From assembly GCA_033063855.1 (NCBI GenBank), contig CP093831.1, positions 20,150,001 to 20,214,000 of the forward strand: a DNA stretch of 64,000 nucleotides. The letters run 5' to 3'. The notes below the pieces were generated by a model. It saw only the letters and a list, made by a program, of their open reading frames with translations, was not told the DNA's origin and ran no database searches. Origin of the DNA: Smittia aterrima. Lineage: Eukaryota > Arthropoda > Insecta > Diptera > Chironomidae. The translations under genes and the position numbers were made by a program. The number at the start of each line of letters is the position of its first letter. Position 1 is the stretch's first letter. This document shows positions 12,301-24,311 of this stretch, in pieces.

Positions 12301-15300
12301 TGAATGAAGAGTCGGAAGCAGACGAGCATTGAAATTTATATGGTGTTGACGGAGCAATTAAGCGAAGAAGACATGCAGAAGTAGAATTACAAGAGCAGCA
12401 ATCTCAGCAGTATCAAAAGCAGCAAATGGCGATTATGCCTTGGAGACCAAGCCTCTTTCAAAGCCTAAAGAAAAGCCTCCAGACCTTACCGATATCAAGA
12501 CGAGATAGAACTAACGGTAACTTGTAACATGGTTAGAGTTTCAGCATGCGACTCTGAAGATAGCGATGATTTGATTTTTATTACGTCTATGTTAGTCAAG
12601 TGATTGAAAGCTGTGTCCGAGTCCACGAAAATGAAATAACTAAGGATGAAATAATGAATTCAATCAATCGAGCTTCGAGATTTCTTGGGACCAATGTCGA
12701 TTAGTTTTGATCTCATTTAAAGAATTGAAAAATCTATCCTCTGATGGAAAGAAAGTTTTGGAAAACTGAAAACTCATTCAACGGGAAATTTAATTGCAGG
12801 CGGAACGGTCGAGCATTACTTACTTGGGGCGGGCGCATTTTCCTCTGACCTGTCGACCATCAAGTTGCACTAAATATCTTCGTGAATATTTACTGCTCGT
12901 CGACGATACAGATCCGGGGCCAATTTTATCAACACGAGAGCATAGGCGAGATTTTGCCGGTGATAATTTGATGCGAAAAAAGAAAAATGTTTGTTTGCAT
13001 AAATGTTTTTTTATTGTCTAGTCAGAACGACGTGGGGCAAGGAATTTCGTATTTGTCTCGTGATGTCGAGCTTGAAAGTGGATCAGATAAGAACTTCTAG
13101 TTTTATGTACGAGGAGCAAGTGAGTTCTCTCATCAAGGGGTTTGAAATGTTTTGATTCTTTTATATTGTGAAGAGTCCTTCAAAAAACAAATTCCCTGAC
13201 ATAGGACAAACACAACGACGATGCGTTAGATATTTGCTTGAGCTAACTCAATGAAAAATTCATGACTGAACGCATCGGATCCATTGACCTGAATCACTAG
13301 ATTATTCTTTTTCGATGTGCTTTGAATTAGAAAATTTCTCTCTTCATTTCTTCTCTTCATGAAATTACTTGCAGCTGATAGGAACAACCGCAGAACGCTT
13401 TTGGGCTAAATTATTTCAATCGCTGGTTAACATTGTAAGAAGTGGAGATTAAGGATAACATCTCATGCGTAATGCTTCGCAATCAAGTTCTTCAGATGTT
13501 GTTCATACTCTTTCTACTTAGATAAATTACAAATTCATGTGAACGTGGTAGAACCATTGCTAATGAGGTTAGCTAATGTCACACTCGATTCACACAATGC
13601 GTTTAAGAAGCAATACCAAAGCAAATATTCGTTATCTCAACAAAATCAATTTTAAATTTTGACTCCTTTTTACGAAAGAGCTTTGCTGGAATATGAACAT
13701 GATTTTTCGTCTTACGAAAAGAATCTGTTTTGAGCGTTTGAGAGAAATGCGAGCCCTGAAATATGTTCGTTCACGTACGGCGCACGCCATGGAAACTTTG
13801 TCTTACTTTAAACTAATTACAACTTTTCTTAATTTGCAAACGGAAGAACTGGCTGAAGATTCTATGGAAGTTCACATACAGGTAAGAGACAAGTCAGAAA
13901 GGAACAAAAATTTCAAATTATCTTAGAAAGTTTAGACACAAATCAAATCATTGAACCTTAAAGTAAAAACTCAGTCTTGTTTATGCAAACCAATTTCTGT
14001 TATGGCTCTTCACTCAAAAAACTTAATGAAATCATCATTTTAATTTGAAATTTTCCGTTTCTGAGATTTCTTTGAGATGCAGAATTATTCTGTTTCTTGT
14101 TTAATATAAATCCTTTAATGTTGTTTATTGCGGTTTGGAAGAAAGCAGACCGCTGCTTCACAATCAGGTTCTTCTGATAATTTTCATATTCTTTCTACTT
14201 AGGTTAATGGTTAATGTTGTTTAAAGGAAATTTACGGAAGAGAGAAAGGGAAGGTTTTCTTTCCTGCGTGGGCAGCTTCGCATTTATTTTGAGTATTTTT
14301 AGTTTTCAGACAATTCGCAATGAATGCATCGATGTCCTTGCTTCTGTCTGCGAAATGATATCTCCCTATCGCTGTAATTTCCACCACAGAACACATGTCA
14401 GTTTGAAAAATTGAATATAAGACATCAACTCAAGTTCCGTAGACTTAATTATTTCATTTTAAATCGATACAAAAAATGTAATGAATACGTCTGGATCTGT
14501 ATGGATATAATGTTTCAGCCTACCAGCCTACATTAGATATTAGAAGCGACGAAGGCCGTAGACTTATGTTATGCCAATCGAATCAATCAAGTGACATTTA
14601 TTGAAGCTTCGCAATTTTATTCTTGTGATGTTAGTATACTCAACCGCACAATAAAAATTATTTTGTAAAATATTTACTAAGCAAATCAAATTCACCGTTT
14701 GAGGAGCTTTGAATTTATTGAAAGATTTTGAGGGAATCGCAGAGTAACAAGGAAATTCCTGAAGTGTACCGAAGGTTGATGAAGCATGAAGTGCTGAAAT
14801 ATTGTGAAAGCGTTAGCAAAATCCTCTTGAGAGAACCAGATGAAGAGATCTCAATGTTGCCATCACCGACAAAGGCAGAGAATGGTTTCCTCTACGGATG
14901 AAAGTAATATTAAAGAAGAATCTAAACTACAGAAAATATGTTAATCATATCTTTCACTTTACGTATAGATGAAGCCTGCTGAGATGTTCTTGCACAATCA
15001 AATGAGATGGTTAACACTACGAGTAAGTTAAACAAGACTAAAGCGGATTATTATTTTAATTTCAATAACTTTCTTTATTGAAAAGACCAAAAAAGTTAGA
15101 AATAAGTTCAGACGTCAAAACCGTCGTAACATAAATTTCATGAGCAAGACACAAACACGTGTCTTAAAGAAAAATCGTTCAGGACGAAGTTGTAGGGCGT
15201 AGGTGGAAATATTCAAATTTGAATCGAATGAATTTAATACTCAAATTACTTTGCTTGTCATTAATTTAGTCAATTTTCTTTATTTTAGCAAGGATATTAA

Positions 15301-15800
15301 TAAAAATTGAGGATACCATAGGAGGGAACCAAATTGGAGGGATTGGAACACAGTTGCAATGAATAAATTTTGATCTTTACAGATAAAATGGAGCAATACA
15401 ACAGCTCTTCGTCTTTTAATGCTAAAATTTGCTTCCATGAAGAATTGAAAGTTCCCTCGAGAACTCCTTTGCAATCAGTTGAGAGCAGGTAAATTCGATT
15501 TAGTTAATTATCGTCGAGTGTCATTTGTGAAAATTGGGGGAAACTGGCAGTAAATGTAGCTTTTGAACGGTACCTTAGCAAAGACACACTCTGAGATTTT
15601 TTCACACAAAAATAATATAAGAAGAAAATAAGCTCTTGTTTTTCTCGTGCCTCTCAAACATCTTTTTCATAATTACGTTTTTTTAACATTTTAGAACCAG
15701 GAGTTCTTGAAACGCCATGGAAATTCAAATTCAAATATCATGCAATCGTTGCCTCTGGTGGCCTCTATCTTCTGCACATAAAAACTACTTACTGAAAGCT
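12301..15800 (+). pseudogene. Scattered coding-like islands, probably a decayed multi-exon gene
   Basis: Several plus-strand islands have normal amino-acid composition and splice-like borders but do not join into one frame. They lie near 12590-12706 (VHENEITKDEIMNSINRASR), 12799-12975 (GTVEHYLLGAGAFSSDLS, then in another frame KYLREYLLLVDDTDPGP), 13037-13107, 13379-13432 (LIGTTAERFWAKLFQSLVNI), 13532-13620, 13780-13880, 14300-14360 (TIRNECIDVLASVCEMISPY), 14518-14600, 14727-14902 (EIPEVYRRLMKHEVLKYC), 14970-15022, 15383-15489 and 15694-15800 (KFKYHAIVASGGLYLL). Stops and frame changes separate them. I do not recognise the family. It could also be a poorly assembled live gene, or two adjacent remnants. 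Confidence 0.35.
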
Positions 15801-17441
15801 CTTGAAGTTAATTTTTTGGAACTAGCAAACAGCAATAAAATCCCTTTGAATCTTTTGCCACCTCAAAAGCTCTTTGGTTTCACTTGTAAGTTCATTGGCA
15901 TGAAAAGAAACTTTCGATAAATCAGCAAAAACTTTTAGATGGTTGCAAGTTCCAGGGCAGAAGAAGAATATGTCGCTTCTTAGTGCAATTCATGAAAAGC
16001 TCAGATAGGCAGTACAAATAAACTTACCGTCGATTTTCTATTGGAAAAAGTATTTGGAAGTTTAACCAGCAATAAACAGGAAACAGTTTACTGATTGTTC
16101 CCTTTGATTTGTTTTAAATTGAATCATGAAATAAAAGAATGAGACTTGCTTTAAACACAGAATTGATCATGAATATGATGAAAATAATTCAAAAGCAAAA
16201 CATTTCTTGTTAATGCTTCTATGAAAGATGATTTTATTTATGTTGCTACGAAAGTTTTAAGAAAACAAAGCTATCTACAAAATCTCTTTTCACCTTAATA
16301 CCTTCGTTAAGACTAGATTTCGTTTCAATTAAAGTTAAGCTCTCGTATTTATTATGTTCTGGCTAGAATCCAGTTGAGGAACAAAATAAAAATTAGTTGC
16401 TCTCAATTACATGATTCAAAAATATTAATTAGGTACTTAAAGCAGGGTTTATCGAGGCCTACGACAAATATTCATCATGAAATATGATCTATGAGAAGAT
16501 TTATTAATTCTTAGGCTGCTCGGAAACGAGAAAGTGCAGAATAAAAAGTGGGATTAGAACAGTTGATTCATCTGCTACGAACAACATCAATCTATGATTT
16601 TTAAGAAGCACGTGATAGGTAGGACGAATTTCAGTAGCAAGAAGTACAGCGGTTATCACAGCGTTCAAATTCGCTAAAGGGCTTTTCTCATTGTCGCTTA
16701 TCCATTGGCGTCTGATAATTTTTGACATCCAATGAAAGCTCTATAAATGGATTTGATTCGACAATAATTCAATTGGAGAAAAGTCCTAAAATATGATCAG
16801 CTATGTTAGAGTTTTAGAATGAGTTAAAAAGATTTTAGAATTGACGATTCAATTTGAGTTCCGATAAACATGCAAACAGCAATTTGTGTTCCTAATTTTT
16901 CTTTCGCTATTTAGAAGTGAAGATATTTACACTTTAGAACGTATTTACATCAGGAAAATGAAGTTTATTTATTGCGTCATTTAATCTGAATTCCCTCTCT
17001 AAAGAGGAAAGAAAATTTCTTTCAGAATTTAATCAATTGCTAACTCCTTCATTCTTAAAGCTTTCTTCATCTAAAGTTTCAACTTTCAACATCATAAATT
17101 ATTTCTCAAGTGATAAGACGGGGTTTAAGATAAGAACACACTTGTGCCTTGGAAATTCGTTATTTAGAAATAATGAGGCGAAAATGTTATCCAACATTAT
17201 TAAAGCTTTCGTAATGTGGAAAATATTAAAGCTTACACTAAGTTATAATGAAAAAATCGTATCGCGTGAGATGAAATAAATTAAAATTTTAAAGCAAAAT
17301 CTTTGAACACAAACTCTTTTGTGAAATATTTGAAAATTATTGCTCTGCTGATGTTATAAATTAAGTTTTATCTTTAACTCTAATTGTTTTGGAGAATGTT
17401 TACAAAAAATAAAGGAAGAACTTTGAGGATTTTTGAACATT
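15801..17441. other. Non-coding stretch
   Basis: Apart from the 3' flank of the adjacent minus-strand gene, I see no gene, RNA or ordered repeat here. Confidence 0.5.
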
Positions 17442-19644
17442 TTATTTGACTGGTGGGACTTCAGGTTCCTTAGAGTCCTTGTCAGCTTTCGTTTTGGAAT
17501 CCTTATCTTTTTTATCTTTCATAAAAAGGAGTGGAATCATTCCTAGAAGGCAACCTGCCGTTATTCCAAGTACGCGACCCTTATGACAAAACAAAGAGAA
17601 ATATCGTTTTTGTTTTCTTTTTATGTTTCTCTGATCTCACCAAATTTGATGCCCGTCGCGCAGATTTCATTTCAAGCTGAACAGGTGTCAAGTCTGAAGA
17701 ATTTAAAACGTCAATCAATCATTTCTTTACTTTTATTTCTCTTGAATATACCTGGAGGGCGAATTCCAATAATTTCTACCATACGCTCAATGTACACTGC
17801 GCTTCCAATTCCTGTAATATTCAACATCAAAAATATTTTACATCAAACTAGAAAAATTACAAAACTTCCCCAAAACATCAGATATTGTGTTGCCAAGAGC
17901 TGCTGCTGCCATTGTTGAAATAGCAGCAAATGCTAACATATTCTCAATGAAGTCTCCGGCTATGATCATCGTGAAATTATCGAGAAAACCAAAACCTGCG
18001 AAAGAAACGCACTCGAGCATAAAATTTTGTAAAATTTTTGTTCGAATTCCACAAACCCACGAACGGCAAAGAATTCAGCAGACCCACTTTAAAGAAAATT
18101 GTTGTCAATAATAAATTCACTGGTCAAATACAAAATAATTTTCTTACATTTTAGCAGGTCGTTAGTCTTAGGGGGAGGTGTTGCAGCAGCTGAAATAAAT
18201 AAAAGTCAACAAAAAAACCAAGCTTGATTTTAGCAATAGCATTTCCCAAATGAAACAAAGTATGCTGAACAGTTTCTGACGTGGAAGCTTTTTTAAATCA
18301 ATTAACCGATCGATCATTTCATGAGCTATACTTGGCTACTTGATTTCTGAACTGTCCACGAATGAAATTTTCTACATTTCACTTCTGATGAAAAAAGCAA
18401 ATCAAAAATTTGTTACACGACAACCAAATTGCTACAGGAATTGTTAGTGCAACATAAAGAATGTTTGTTATGTTATGCGACACAGAAAATTAAAAAAAGT
18501 AAGAATGTGATAATGAAGGTGGAAATGAGATTAAATGCGTGCGGATTGAAATTTTAAAATAAAAAGAATTTGAAAGGAACAAAACTTTGTTTTAATGATT
18601 CAACAAAAACACTGAAAATAACTGATCCTAATTTTGCATTATTCCTTGCGCTGATTTGTCCCAAAACTGACTTGATGAAGGATCTTTATTCCACTTTATT
18701 GATGATTGCAAACACAAAACGAAAACAAAAATAATTCGTTTTTCTTTACCAATTTTCCTTTGAAGCCAGTCTTCTGGAACAGGACAATACTGTCCAGCAA
18801 TAACATCTCCAAGATGGTCGATTTTTGTCGGTCTTCCGAAACGAGAACGCCATTTAGATTTAGTACCTGCTAACTGAGCTGGTGCATCGGCGTAAGCAAA
18901 AAGTTTCGATTTATTTGTTTTAAAAATTAAAAATTTAATAAAATAATTATTTAACAGTAATTTGTGTAATTTTCCGCAAGTTGTGTTTCTGTGTAAGGTT
19001 TTATTAGCTAATTAATAACCAAGAGTCTTTCAGATAGATTTTCTACAGAGAGATTAAAAATATTAAGGTTCATTCTCCATTCATTAGAGTTTTGATTTGA
19101 CTTTATTCGCTACTTCAAAAGAGCGAGAAAGCCTTTCTCAGAAAGGTTAACAATAGATAGGATAGGAGGGAGACTAATTAGGATTAATTTAAGGTAAGAT
19201 ACAATATTCAAAAAGCATTTTTCTTGTTCAACATTTTTTAAATAAAAAATCATAGTGACATCTCTTTGTCATTCTCATTTTCTGAGCATTCATCAGGTAT
19301 CTAAAAATTAGTCACTTACATTCTAAACCCGATTTTTCCTTGCTCACGTTAAATTGCTCTAAAGTCCGCATTAATGCAATTCTTTCCTCGTCATTTAAGC
19401 GATACACAAGATCATGTGCTTGGTCCTTAGTCAAGCTGCCCAAAGCTTGACTATAGTTTACTGTTGTTGAATAAATTGACTGTCGACCGACGAATGTAAC
19501 ATTTTGTTTACGCCTTGCAAGAAATCCAAAATTTGACGTTCGCGCGAAGTGTGAACAAAGATATCTGGCACCCATTTTGTAGTATTTTGCACCGGAAGCA
19601 CTGCACAACTGCTGACACAACTTAATAAGGATACAAACGGGCAC
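17442..19644 (-). CDS. TMEM65: TMEM65-like mitochondrial inner-membrane protein
   Basis: Eight minus-strand exons join in phase: 19320-19644, 18750-18878, 18148-18189, 18057-18086, 17870-17995, 17752-17811, 17641-17693 and 17442-17579, giving 300 residues. The core closely matches the TMEM65 family: PFVGFGFLDN, ISTMAAAALGN, then GIGSAVYIERMVE, DLTPVQLEMKSAR and GRVLGITAGCLLGMIPLLF. The N-terminal third is basic and Ser/Thr-rich and looks like a mitochondrial presequence. The second ATG (19575, MGARYLCSHF) is as plausible a start as the first. The C-terminus is a charged Lys/Asp tail. In mammals the protein is mitochondrial and tied to respiratory function and ion exchange. The intron at 17812-17869 starts GG instead of GT. 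Confidence 0.88.
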
Positions 19645-22600
19645 ACAAGGAAAAATTACAAAAAGCGAACCACAATATAAGAAAACTTTTTCGCTTCAGT
19701 TTTCAGAGAAATTTTATTTGAAGCGATAAATTTAGTAAGAGATGGCGCTCTCAAACATGCAACGTTTTGCAATAGACTCACTGCAAATGTAAAATTTAAA
19801 AAATAAATTTAAATATGAAAGTGTCGAAAGCAAAAAATTAAAGAAATTTTTCTAAGCAATTTGGCTTTAAAATTCGCTCTGGACGAGGCTTATCGAAATT
19901 TGATCTAGAATTCCAAGAATGTTGATCTATTTATTAACAATCTCCGGCGATAACGATTGAGGTGGTCCCTTGACGAAAAATTTGATTCAATTGCCTTCAG
20001 AAAGTCATGAAATTTTTGAAGTTTCGCTCTTAAATCTTTGACAAACTCTCTTCAAGACAACTAAGAGTTTCACTTCCTGAAGCATGCTGTGTATTTTCTC
20101 ACGTATTATTGACTTCGATGTTGGTTATCGTGTCTCCTACTTCAGCTTCAAAGATTTTAACAAACCAATTGTTATTTGATTTTAGGGGTTTTTATCCGAA
20201 GAAAACAAAATCAAATTCATTTCGTTGGAGGGAACTTTCCTTCAGAACGACACGTAGGTTTGCTCTGACGGATAAAAACACCTTTAATCATTGCAATGAT
20301 TTAGGCAAAACGAAAAACACAAAACATAGTTCTATTTGTTCAGCAAAGAATCGACTTGGTAAACTGAGGTACATAACCTTGATTCTTCTACACAGACACC
20401 TTCAGCATGTTATGCAAGCGATTACTTTTTCACTCTTTCATTAATTGTTACTAAGCGTTAAGCGTTTCTTTTCTACTGCTCTCAATTCAACACTCGAGTA
20501 AATTATTTATTATCCATATGCTTCAAAGCGAACGCTTGAATTTCTATCGGATTTCTATTGCAGTTCAGCCGACGAGAAAAACAATTTATTAGTTCACTAA
20601 AACTTCAAATGGAAGGAGATTAATGATTTAGATCTTCAAGTTCACTACTGGCTTACCATAAATTTTGAAGATTGCATCTATTTAATTAGCTCTCGAGCAA
20701 TTTGAATGCGCAGACTGTGCGTGACGAAACAATGCTAAGTGTTTTCAAGTATTATTTACTTTAACGACGGCAAAACCATTTCCGTAAACGTTTTAGCTGA
20801 CACGTATTTTGATCGGAATTATCTCATTGCATTCATTCGAAAATAGATCGCGTCTGATTTTTAAGTAAAGCGCTAATTGTTTTGTTATTAATTCAAAAAA
20901 GATAAATAATTTATTCCGTCTATCACTTAATTCGTATAAGATCTCGTCTCATCGCTAATCACTTGTTGATGTCGAACCAAATTTTAATTATGCACGATGC
21001 CTATTTGAGACAAACTTCGAGCTTCGAGATTATCAAATTACAATCGAATTAACATTTATACATCAAAAGCTTTGCATTTCTCTTTTCTCTGCTTTATTTC
21101 TTTTATTTTTAATAAATCACGGTCATTGATAGCCAAGTTCGAAGTTATAGAGAAAGAGAAAGGAAGAAGATTTGATGTTATTTTTTTTCATTTACCATTA
21201 GCTGATTGTCATAATCAAGATTCGGATACGCGGTGGCTACAGCATCACTTCGTCTGATTTATTTTAACAGCAGGAGGGCTTTATGTTCCCCGAAAAAAAA
21301 ATGTGAAAAATTGGAAAAAGTTTCACTATTTTTTGTCCGACAAAATCCTCAACAAAAGTTTTCATTTGGATAAAAAACCCTAGAAACGCATGATTTAAGC
21401 TAGAAAAATAGACAAACTGATGGTGATTAACAATTTGGAAATTAGAGGTAATTACGATTTCCCCTAATTGTTCAGACTTCCACTGAATTTTCCACTGATT
21501 GACGCTTGTTTAAAAATACATTTCAGCTAATAAAGCAGCAGCTAAAGACCAAATTCGTAAAGCGATGTTCGTCTGGTCAAAATAAGAAATTCATGTTGTC
21601 CAGAAGATCATAAACACAAATCCCAAATCCATAAATTGAAGGGTCAGATCGGAATTAACATTTCTCGCGAACACGTTATTGCCAAACAAAAAGTAATTTG
21701 AAATGAATGAAACGCTAATTAAGCCCTTTTTCGAGGGCTTATTTAATATTAAAACATAAAATAAAAATGTGTTTCGCTTGTAAAACACAAATGATCATTC
21801 GTAATAGTAGAATAAGATTAGAATTTTCTGTAAGGCCTAGGCGCTGTAAATCAACACGAAGGTTGTCCGCCAAATAATTCACTTTTGCATGCTTATTTCC
21901 ATTCAATTTCGCAAGAAAAACAAGAATTTTTTCAATTGATTTCGAACGTTATATAACACACAATACCTTGTGTGGTTAATCCAGTTTATATTTTACTTGA
22001 AGGTATTTGGAAATTGGAAAAAATTGTTGATTTTCCTTGCAATAGTTATGACGACTCTCACTAGAATTTAAAAATTTGAGATATTTTTTTCCGCAAATGA
22101 CCTTTCCATACTTAAAACATTTTTGTTTCAAACCATGATAGCTTTGTGTTGTGTTAAGCGAAAGTGACTTGTTGTTAGAATTCTGAATTTGAATATCGAA
22201 ACGTGACTTGAAAGGCAGTGAACAGCAATGATCAGTGATCAGGTGATAATAAGAAAAAAAAAGCTGCAAACCTCTGTTCATGTCTCTCTCGAGTTGAATC
22301 CATGCGCGACGCTGTTGATTAGATCTCATAAAGCTTTGTCGACTCTATAAGACCATTACTTAGTTATTGCTTTGATCTGTTCTGAACAGCCTTCGTTTCT
22401 ATTTGATATTTGAGATTGATGATTTTAAAATTTACAACCATTCGAATTCAATAGAAAGATCAAAGAAAAGCTTTTGGCAGCTATGACTGAAACGCGTAAT
22501 TTCTAAGTGACATTTGAAGTTTCGAATGTTGGATTTAAACGGCCCTAAACGTTGACGTCCGCCAAACATTCCAACAAAAATCTCTAATGAAAAAATTTAA

Positions 22601-24311
22601 ATTTTCAAAATTTTTAAGATTGACTTGATTTAATTAAATAAATTCACGACCTTACCGCTTGGGAAGCCGCCGCGATGAGGCATTGTTAATCATTTAGCCA
22701 TAAAATTTATATCGTTTTGGGTCATTATCACGAATTCTTTTAAAAGATGTTTTGGTGTCAAACCATTGCTGCTGCTTAATGTTTTGACACACATTCGAGG
22801 TGCATATTTTTTGATTGTCCACATTTTATATTCAGCTATTTTAGCCCAACCATTAATTTATTATTTCTTCTTCTTCTTGTTTCGTCATTTTCAGTGAATA
22901 TTTTATATGAATGACTGATTGGTACCAGTGGAAAACGAAAGTCTGGCTTTCTGTCTCATGTTAGAGGCATTGTATTTTACAATAAAAACTAAATAATCAC
23001 CTTTGGAACAAACGTAAGCTGGTAGTTTCTAAACGTTTTATGACGCATTTGGAAATAACAAAAAATATGCTAATTTGCAAATTCGGTTATTCTTCCATTG
23101 ATCATTGATCGAAAGCATTGTTTCAATTTGGTGAATTTATTTGTTCCATTAATATTTGGTGAAATACCAAATTTAAGGTTCTAAAATCGTGGTGAAAAAG
23201 AGAATGAATATGTTAATAATGCAAGTTTTTGAGTTGTTAAGCGTTGACTCCACACAGAAATTCTAGTGTGATACAAATAAACCTACATTCAGTGAAAATG
23301 CATAACAAGCGGTAATTTTTTTGTTTACAACGAATATAAACATTTCTTAGAAATAAAACGAGATCTCGACTGAAACTTTGCACTTTAATTATTGTATTTG
23401 AAGTTTTTAACAGATTTAATAACGAAAAAAACTTTTATGACAACACAATCTGGAACAAAAAGCTCATTAAAACAAGTAAAAGGTAAGTTCGTTTTCCTAT
23501 CAAAAATTAAAAATTAAATTTATTATAAACTTCTTTAGTGAAATATTTACAAAGATGAATGAAAAGACAAAATCGCGCAAAGCAATGGAAACGAATTGTT
23601 TTGAGTATTTACAAAAGAAATTGCATTTGTTTTTCATGTTAAGTTGATGAAATTATTTATTTGATTTGAGCTCTTCCGAATCATAACGGACGCGGAAGTT
23701 AGAAGCTCTAAATCTTGCTATGTATGTTAACGCAAACTTCTTGGAATGGCTAATATTTAAGGGTTTCGTGCGAATAACTTGACTTGCCAGTGAGTTATTT
23801 AAATTTGGATGCAATAATTCGGCGGGTTCTCTATCAAAAAATTATATTATTTCGCAGAAAATTTCAAAATTTGAGTGAGAAACGAAAGAAGATTCATTGG
23901 CATAGAATTCAATAGAAAAAAATTTAAACAATTGATCTTGAAGATCTCATTTTGCAAACAATTAATTTTAAATTGCAATTGTTTGACTTTTCGAAATCGG
24001 CAAAATTGAAACTCTCCACTCGAATATATTGAGAAGACGACTGACATTTAAAATGAGTGATATGCCAAAAGAGGTTCCCGAACATTTACACGAGGCGCCA
24101 GTAGAGGACTACCTAGGCATATGAGGTGTCTAAATAATTCATAACAAAGAACGTGTGAATGATTAAGAAAGAAAGGCGAGTTTGATCGTGATGATTGATG
24201 AATGTGAAATTAATGATGAGTACGAAATAAATATATAAGGCAAACATTATGAATCGCAGTATATGGCTTCATAATGTGAATGTTTTATTGGCTGAGCGCC
24301 ATAGGCTTCAA
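19645..24311. other. Intergenic region of 4.7 kb
   Basis: It holds the likely TMEM65 promoter at its left end and the 3' flank of the fibrinogen-related gene at its right end. A few open frames of 60-117 codons (for example 20109-20444 plus, 21976-22329 minus) lack coding character or splice partners. I see no RNA gene or transposon. Confidence 0.45.

Noticed and set aside
20109..20444. 111-codon plus-strand frame downstream of nothing recognisable
   Set aside because: No domain, no coding bias and no neighbouring exon; likely chance.
21976..22329. 117-codon minus-strand frame
   Set aside because: Composition looks random (Asn/Ser/Lys/Tyr mix), with no domain and no splice context.
22660..22683. 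Minus-strand ATG with MPHRGGFPS followed by a GTAAGG donor, like a tiny first exon
   Set aside because: No in-phase downstream exon could be found on that strand before TMEM65.
24053..24124. Small 23-codon plus-strand frame starting MSDMPKEVPEHLHEAP
   Set aside because: The composition is protein-like, but it is isolated, short and lies in the 3' flank of FReD gene A; not enough support to call.
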